A DNA stretch of 10,722 bases from UBA6183 sp041302975 (GTDB lineage Bacteria; Bacteroidota; Bacteroidia; UKL13-3), in the NCBI GenBank assembly GCA_041302975.1, contig JBFYQC010000158.1:1-10722 (forward strand). Direction: 5' to 3'. Shown here piece after piece: positions 7,327 to 10,722 of this stretch. Both the position numbers and the translations under genes were made by a program. The stretch's first letter is position 1, and every line of letters starts with the position of its first letter. The notes under the pieces are model-generated. The model saw only the letters and a program-made list of their open reading frames with translations. It did not search any database and had not been told where the DNA came from.

Positions 7327-8001
7327 ATGAGTAATCAAGTAGCGATAGCAGAAAGTTGGAAACACGTTTTACAGCAGGAGTTCGACAAGCCTTATTTTGA
7401 GGCATTGGTTAGTTTTTTAAAACAGCAAAAAGCAGGAGATAAAACAATATTTCCTCCCAGCCAACAAATATTTGCGGCCTTTGATTACACCGCTTTTGAA
7501 AATGTACGTGTAGTTATTATTGGCCAAGACCCATACCACGGGCAAGGACAAGCACATGGTTTGTGTTTTAGCGTAAACAAAGGAGTTAATGCCCCGCCAT
7601 CATTAAAAAACATATACAAGGAACTTAAAACTGATATTGATGGTTTTGAAATACCTAAACATGGAGATTTATCGCATTGGGCCAAGCAAGGTGTGTTGAT
7701 GTTAAATGCAACTTTAACAGTTGAAAAAGACAAAGCCGGATCGCATCAAGGTAAAGGTTGGGAAGAGTTTACCGATGCAGTAATTAAAGCGGTATCAACT
7801 CAAAAAGAACACGTAGTATTTATACTTTGGGGCAAGTTTGCACAAAGTAAGGCTCACTTGGTTGAAGCATCAAAACATCTGATACTAATAGCTGCCCACC
7901 CCTCGCCTTTCTCAGCTTACAATGGCTTTTTTGGGTGTAAACATTTTAGTAAAACCAACGATTATTTGAAGCAACATCATTTACCTGCTGTTAATTGGTA
8001 A
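7327..8001 (+). CDS. ung: Uracil-DNA glycosylase, family 1
   Basis: This enzyme cuts the N-glycosidic bond of uracil in DNA, starting base excision repair of deaminated cytosine or misincorporated dUMP. The product has 224 residues, the normal length. The water-activating loop GQDPYHG is at 66-72 with catalytic D68. F81 in GLCFSV stacks on uracil. PPSLKNIYKEL (90-100) is the Pro-rich DNA-binding loop. N127 in GVLMLNATLTV reads the uracil edge. The Leu-intercalation loop HPSPFSAYNGFFGCKHF is at 191-207 with catalytic H191; Phe replaces the usual Leu in HPSPLS. All key residues are present, so it should be active. It begins 39 bases from the divergent C25-like gene, with no clear promoter element, and is followed by the permease after 21 bases. 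Confidence 0.97.
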   Translation: MSNQVAIAESWKHVLQQEFDKPYFEALVSFLKQQKAGDKTIFPPSQQIFAAFDYTAFENVRVVIIGQDPYHGQGQAHGLCFSVNKGVNAPPSLKNIYKELKTDIDGFEIPKHGDLSHWAKQGVLMLNATLTVEKDKAGSHQGKGWEEFTDAVIKAVSTQKEHVVFILWGKFAQSKAHLVEASKHLILIAAHPSPFSAYNGFFGCKHFSKTNDYLKQHHLPAVNW

Positions 8002-8006
8002 TTTAA

Positions 8007-8014
8007 TACATTTG
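8007..8014 (+). promoter_or_regulatory. Bacteroidota -7 element upstream of the ABC permease gene
   Basis: TACATTTG is an exact TAnnTTTG match ending eight bases before the permease ATG at 8023, just after the ung stop. No TTTG is found at -33. It could allow transcription independent of ung with a very short leader. Confidence 0.42.
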
Positions 8015-8022
8015 TATAACTC

Positions 8023-9282
8023 ATGAAACAACTACGCATCATTTTTAACCAAATAACAGAAAGTACCATTTTTGCTTTTCAAGCTTTAAAGGGAAACAAG
8101 GTGCGTACCCTCCTATCAACGCTTGGTATTACCATAGGTATTTTTAGTATTATTATGGTGTTGGCTTTGGTTGATTCGTTGGAACGAAACGTAAAAAAGA
8201 GCATCGATACTCTTGGCAAAGATGCCATTATAGTTGACAAATGGCCATGGGATTTTAGTGGCGATTACAAGTGGTGGAAGTTTATGAATAGACCTAACCC
8301 CACACTTAATGAGTTAAAACAAATTGAACTCAACAGCCAATTATCTGAGGCTGCGTGTTTAGTTGCTACTGTTGGAAATGCCACGGTTGAATATGGCAGC
8401 AATACTGCTTCTGGAGTTAGTATGTCGGGGGTCACACACGATTATTATCGTGTAAAAAATTTTAACATTATAGAGGGCCGTTATTTTACCGATACAGAAA
8501 CGAACAATGGTTTACCTGTGGTTGTTTTGGGTTACGGATTAGCTGATAATTTATTTCCGAATGGTAATGCTGTAGGTAAAGAAATTGTGGTGAAAAAGAA
8601 TAAGTACCGCATTGTAGGCATAATAGAAAAACAAGGTGAAAGTTTGTTTGGTAACCAGTTTGACAAACTGGTAATTGTGCCAGTTAAATGTCTATCCAAT
8701 TATATCAGGTTAAATTCAAATAGAAACCAAACTACCATTGAAGTGAAAACAAAAGCCGGTATATCGCCTGATTTATTAGAGGAAGAGTTGCGTGGCATTA
8801 TGCGAGCACAACGTAAACTACGCCCAGGACAAGAAGAAAATTTCGCTTTAAATAAAACCAGTTTATTTGACGCGCCACTAAAAGCAACTTTTAAGGCGGT
8901 AACCATTGCCGGATGGATTATTGGCGGCTTTGCCATGCTAGTAGGCGGATTTGGCATTGCCAATATCATGTTTGTTTCTGTTAAAGAACGTACTAACCAA
9001 ATTGGCATCAAAAAAAGCTTAGGTGCACGTAGCTATTTTATATTGATTGAATTTTTAGTTGAAGCTGTGGTATTGTGTTTAGCTGGAGGTGCAGTAGGTG
9101 TAAGTGTGGTTGGGTTATCAGTATTTGCAGTGCAATACTTTTTTGATTTTGAAGTGGTGTTAAGCATATCCAATATTTTAACAGGTTTTGGCACCTCTGC
9201 TTTGGTAGGTATTATGGCTGGTTTAATTCCTGCTGTTGCTGCGGCAAAACTAGATCCGGTAACAGCCATGCGTGCCAAATAA
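8023..9282 (+). CDS. MacB/FtsX-type ABC transporter permease
   Basis: The product has 419 residues and the architecture of MacB-like permeases: one N-terminal membrane helix (about 31-50, after RTLLSTLGITIG), a large periplasmic MacB core domain (about 55-285), then the FtsX domain with three helices at about 294-316, 340-371 and 383-405. The cytosolic loop VKERTNQIGIKKSLGA (320-335) is the conserved segment that couples to the ATPase. The C-terminal AGLIPAVAAAKLDPVTAMR (399-417) is also typical. Such proteins work as dimers with a LolD/MacB-type ATPase, moving signals or substrates between the inner membrane and the periplasm, for example in lipoprotein, peptide or drug export. No ATPase gene adjoins it, so the partner must lie elsewhere. 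It follows ung by 21 bases; a shared transcript is possible but no functional link is evident. The substrate is unknown. Confidence 0.92.
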   Translation: MKQLRIIFNQITESTIFAFQALKGNKVRTLLSTLGITIGIFSIIMVLALVDSLERNVKKSIDTLGKDAIIVDKWPWDFSGDYKWWKFMNRPNPTLNELKQIELNSQLSEAACLVATVGNATVEYGSNTASGVSMSGVTHDYYRVKNFNIIEGRYFTDTETNNGLPVVVLGYGLADNLFPNGNAVGKEIVVKKNKYRIVGIIEKQGESLFGNQFDKLVIVPVKCLSNYIRLNSNRNQTTIEVKTKAGISPDLLEEELRGIMRAQRKLRPGQEENFALNKTSLFDAPLKATFKAVTIAGWIIGGFAMLVGGFGIANIMFVSVKERTNQIGIKKSLGARSYFILIEFLVEAVVLCLAGGAVGVSVVGLSVFAVQYFFDFEVVLSISNILTGFGTSALVGIMAGLIPAVAAAKLDPVTAMRAK

Positions 9283-9285
9283 CTA

Positions 9286-9819
9286 TTAATAAATCAACCC
9301 ATCTAACTTTACATCATGCGCTTCTACTGGCACCTTATCAACCAATTGAAAAGGATAACAAACCCCCAACTTTAAGGTATTTGGGTGTTGAGAAATAAAA
9401 GTGTCATAATATCCTGCGCCATAACCCATGCGATTAAATTTTTCATCAAAAGCTAATCCGGGTATTATAATTAAATCAAAACTACCGCTATATATTTGAG
9501 TTGAAACTGGATGTTGTGTCCCGTACATACCATTTTCTAGGTCATGTAATGAAGTAAGTACACGATTTTCCATGGTGCGTTTTGGTAATGATTTAGGACA
9601 AATAACTTTTGTACCCCTATTTAGCATATATTCTATGGTTGGTATAATATTTACTTCACCTTTCATAGGAATAAATGTATGCACGGTTTGTATATTACTA
9701 TTGGTTAAAATTGCTTCTAACTGGTCATTTATCGATTTATTCCAAACTAATTTTTGTTCGCTTAAAATATGATTACGTTGTGCTGTGATGTGTTTTCTTA
9801 AGTTTATTTTCTCTTGCAT
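9286..9819 (-). CDS. 5-formyltetrahydrofolate cyclo-ligase (MTHFS)
   Basis: This cytosolic enzyme converts 5-formyltetrahydrofolate to 5,10-methenyltetrahydrofolate using ATP, returning the storage form to one-carbon metabolism. The product has 177 residues, near the family's usual 180-200. The N-terminus INLRKHITAQR (5-15) matches the conserved start. FIPMKGEVN (49-57) carries the substrate-site Glu55. The signature PGLAFDEKFNRMGYGAGYYD (120-139) is almost textbook, including the nucleotide-binding GYGAGYYD. The protein ends with HDVKLDGLIY, where family members usually have HD..LD.I+T. The ATG at 9819 has a GAGGG ribosome-binding sequence at 9826-9830 and a TATGTTTG -7 element at 9846-9853. 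The gene is convergent with the permease, the stops being three bases apart with no terminator between. The symbol varies (ygfA, fau, yqgN), so it is left empty. Confidence 0.95.
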   Translation of the reverse strand: MQEKINLRKHITAQRNHILSEQKLVWNKSINDQLEAILTNSNIQTVHTFIPMKGEVNIIPTIEYMLNRGTKVICPKSLPKRTMENRVLTSLHDLENGMYGTQHPVSTQIYSGSFDLIIIPGLAFDEKFNRMGYGAGYYDTFISQHPNTLKLGVCYPFQLVDKVPVEAHDVKLDGLIY

Positions 9820-9825
9820 GTTAAT

Positions 9826-9853
9826 CCCTCATTAATTTACGCAAACAAACATA
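9826..9853 (-). promoter_or_regulatory. -7 element and ribosome-binding site of the cyclo-ligase gene
   Basis: On the minus strand TATGTTTG (9846-9853) matches the TAnnTTTG consensus exactly and lies 26 bases before the ATG. GAGGG (9826-9830) is a Shine-Dalgarno-like sequence six bases before the ATG. A TTTG at -33 is not present. Confidence 0.5.
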
Positions 9854-10067
9854 AGTATTTCCCTTCAGCGATATGTTTGATTGGATTACAACATTTACTT
9901 ATTTATCATTAACAATTAGCTAATTTATTTCATTGATTAAGTATTGTTAGTAAATGAAACTTGAATAGCGTTTTAAATAACAGTAGACTCACTAAAAGCG
10001 ACTAAAAACGTTAGTTAATTAAATACAAATCGGAGAAAAAAAGCATCTTATCATCTTCACAAAAAAC

Positions 10068-10098
10068 TAATAGCAGTTAGTACACTTAACTGCTATTA
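10068..10098 (-). terminator. Rho-independent terminator of the right-hand T9SS protein gene
   Basis: Perfect 12-bp arms TAATAGCAGTTA (10068-10079) and TAACTGCTATTA (10087-10098) enclose a seven-base loop. On the minus strand the stem is followed by a G and then a run of T (10061-10066). It lies about 54 bases after the stop of the leftward gene ending at 10153. The stem is AT-rich, but the length and the T run are convincing. Confidence 0.88.
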
Positions 10099-10152
10099 AT
10101 TATATATTTTTCGCTTAATATTTTAATGGGTGATTTTAATAACCCTATTAAT

Positions 10153-10722
10153 CTAATCGTGTTTAACCATTATTTTCTTAACCACGTTTTGCGTATTGTT
10201 TGTAAAATGAACAAAATAAATACCATTGGGTTGCAATTCGAAATTGATGGCTGATGGAAAACTTTCCGTTTGGAATACCTTAGCGCCTAACATATTGTAA
10301 ACGGATACAGCACCCGATTGATCTCCATCTTGGTGATAAGATAAGTTAATAGATCCTGTTGTAGGATTTGGGTAGATGTCAATATTCATCACTTCACTAT
10401 TGCATGGGTTGGCCACAACAACACCCGAGTATGAGTAATTGCCATCGATATCTGTTTGTTTTAAACGGTAATATGTATTGGCCGGCAATTGGTCTAAAAA
10501 GCGGTAAGTATATGTTTGTACCGAATTAGAAGTACCATTTCCGTTTACTTTGGTTATGGTGGTCCAATTACGTTGGTTAGCACTCGACTCAATGGTAAAA
10601 TAACTGTTGTTGTATTCTGAAGCTGTAGCCCATTTAAAATCTATATTTTTTAAGTTACAATTGGCCGTAAACGACATTAACTTAACCGGAAGTACACTGT
10701 TTGTATTTTGAATGGTGATGGC
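10153..10722 (-). CDS. C-terminal part of a secreted T9SS cargo protein (5' end outside window)
   Basis: The frame stays open to the right edge, so this is the last 189 residues of a longer protein. The first Met in view, at 10677, is internal: the codons before it read NSVLPVKL, and LPVKL-SFTA is the common entry into the penultimate Fn3-like module of Bacteroidota secreted proteins. That module spans about 11-106 of the fragment, with FKWATASEYNNSYFTIESS and YYRLKQTDIDG. A T9SS type A sorting domain at about 113-189 starts at IDIYPNPTTGSINLSY and ends in GIYFVHFTNNTQNVVKKIMVKHD-type beta strands. The sorting domain directs the protein across the outer membrane, after which it is normally cleaved and the cargo attached or released. 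The function of the missing N-terminal part cannot be told. Confidence 0.92.
   Translation of the reverse strand, partial: AITIQNTNSVLPVKLMSFTANCNLKNIDFKWATASEYNNSYFTIESSANQRNWTTITKVNGNGTSNSVQTYTYRFLDQLPANTYYRLKQTDIDGNYSYSGVVVANPCNSEVMNIDIYPNPTTGSINLSYHQDGDQSGAVSVYNMLGAKVFQTESFPSAINFELQPNGIYFVHFTNNTQNVVKKIMVKHD

Larger units (their letters stand above)
9820..10152. other. Intergenic region upstream of the cyclo-ligase gene
   Basis: This 333-base AT-rich stretch has no credible gene. It holds the cyclo-ligase promoter region at its left end and the terminator of the right-hand T9SS gene (10068-10098). In between, a tandem pair of 10-mers ACTAAAAGCG and ACTAAAAACG (9991-10010) is the only pattern I see. 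No RNA gene or promoter in the other direction is evident. Confidence 0.65.

Noticed and set aside
9991..10010. Tandem 10-mers ACTAAAAGCG / ACTAAAAACG as a regulatory or CRISPR-like repeat
   Set aside because: There are only two short imperfect copies with no spacing, in AT-rich DNA; chance is a sufficient explanation.
10153..10677. A complete 174-residue gene starting at the Met at 10677
   Set aside because: The frame continues without a stop to the window edge, and the residues before that Met (LPVKL) belong to the same Fn3-like module.

Overview
The window looks like chromosomal DNA from a member of the phylum Bacteroidota. Four things support this. The DNA is AT-rich. There are type IX secretion (T9SS) type A sorting domains at the C-termini of two secreted proteins. 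Fn3-rich secreted proteins flank ordinary housekeeping genes. The phylum's typical -7 promoter element TAnnTTTG recurs, once with a correctly spaced TTTG at -33. I cannot name the genus.

Layout from left to right. (1) Positions 1-1625 (-) hold the first 541 residues of a large secreted modular protein: signal peptide, predicted beta-sandwich, two Fn3-like modules and a further beta-rich module. Its C-terminus lies beyond the left edge. (2) Positions 1949-3095 (-) hold the ribosomal operon rpsF-rpsR-rplI, with a well-formed promoter upstream of rpsF and a strong intrinsic terminator after rplI. (3) Positions 3367-5162 (+) hold a membrane-anchored family 2 glycosyltransferase followed by rsmG (16S rRNA m7G methyltransferase). 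(4) Positions 5296-7287 (-) hold a secreted protein with a gingipain (C25)-like fold, Fn3 modules and a T9SS tail. (5) Positions 7327-9282 (+) hold ung (uracil-DNA glycosylase) and a MacB/FtsX-type ABC permease with no adjacent ATPase. (6) Positions 9286-9819 (-) hold a 5-formyltetrahydrofolate cyclo-ligase, convergent with the permease. (7) Positions 10153-10722 (-) hold the last 189 residues of another T9SS cargo protein, with its own terminator; its start lies beyond the right edge.

The genes do not form one pathway. The ribosomal operon, rsmG, ung and the cyclo-ligase are core translation, rRNA modification, DNA repair and one-carbon functions. The three secreted proteins and the glycosyltransferase belong to the cell envelope and surface. 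I see no mobile elements, CRISPR arrays, rRNA or tRNA genes, and no clear new multi-gene system.

The most interesting points are the following. The C25-like protein appears to lack the usual catalytic His and Cys. A dyad-symmetric element covers the alternative start of the glycosyltransferase. TAnnTTTG-like elements lie exactly eight bases before two ATG codons. A near-identical 17-base direct repeat sits at the 3' end of the C25-like gene.
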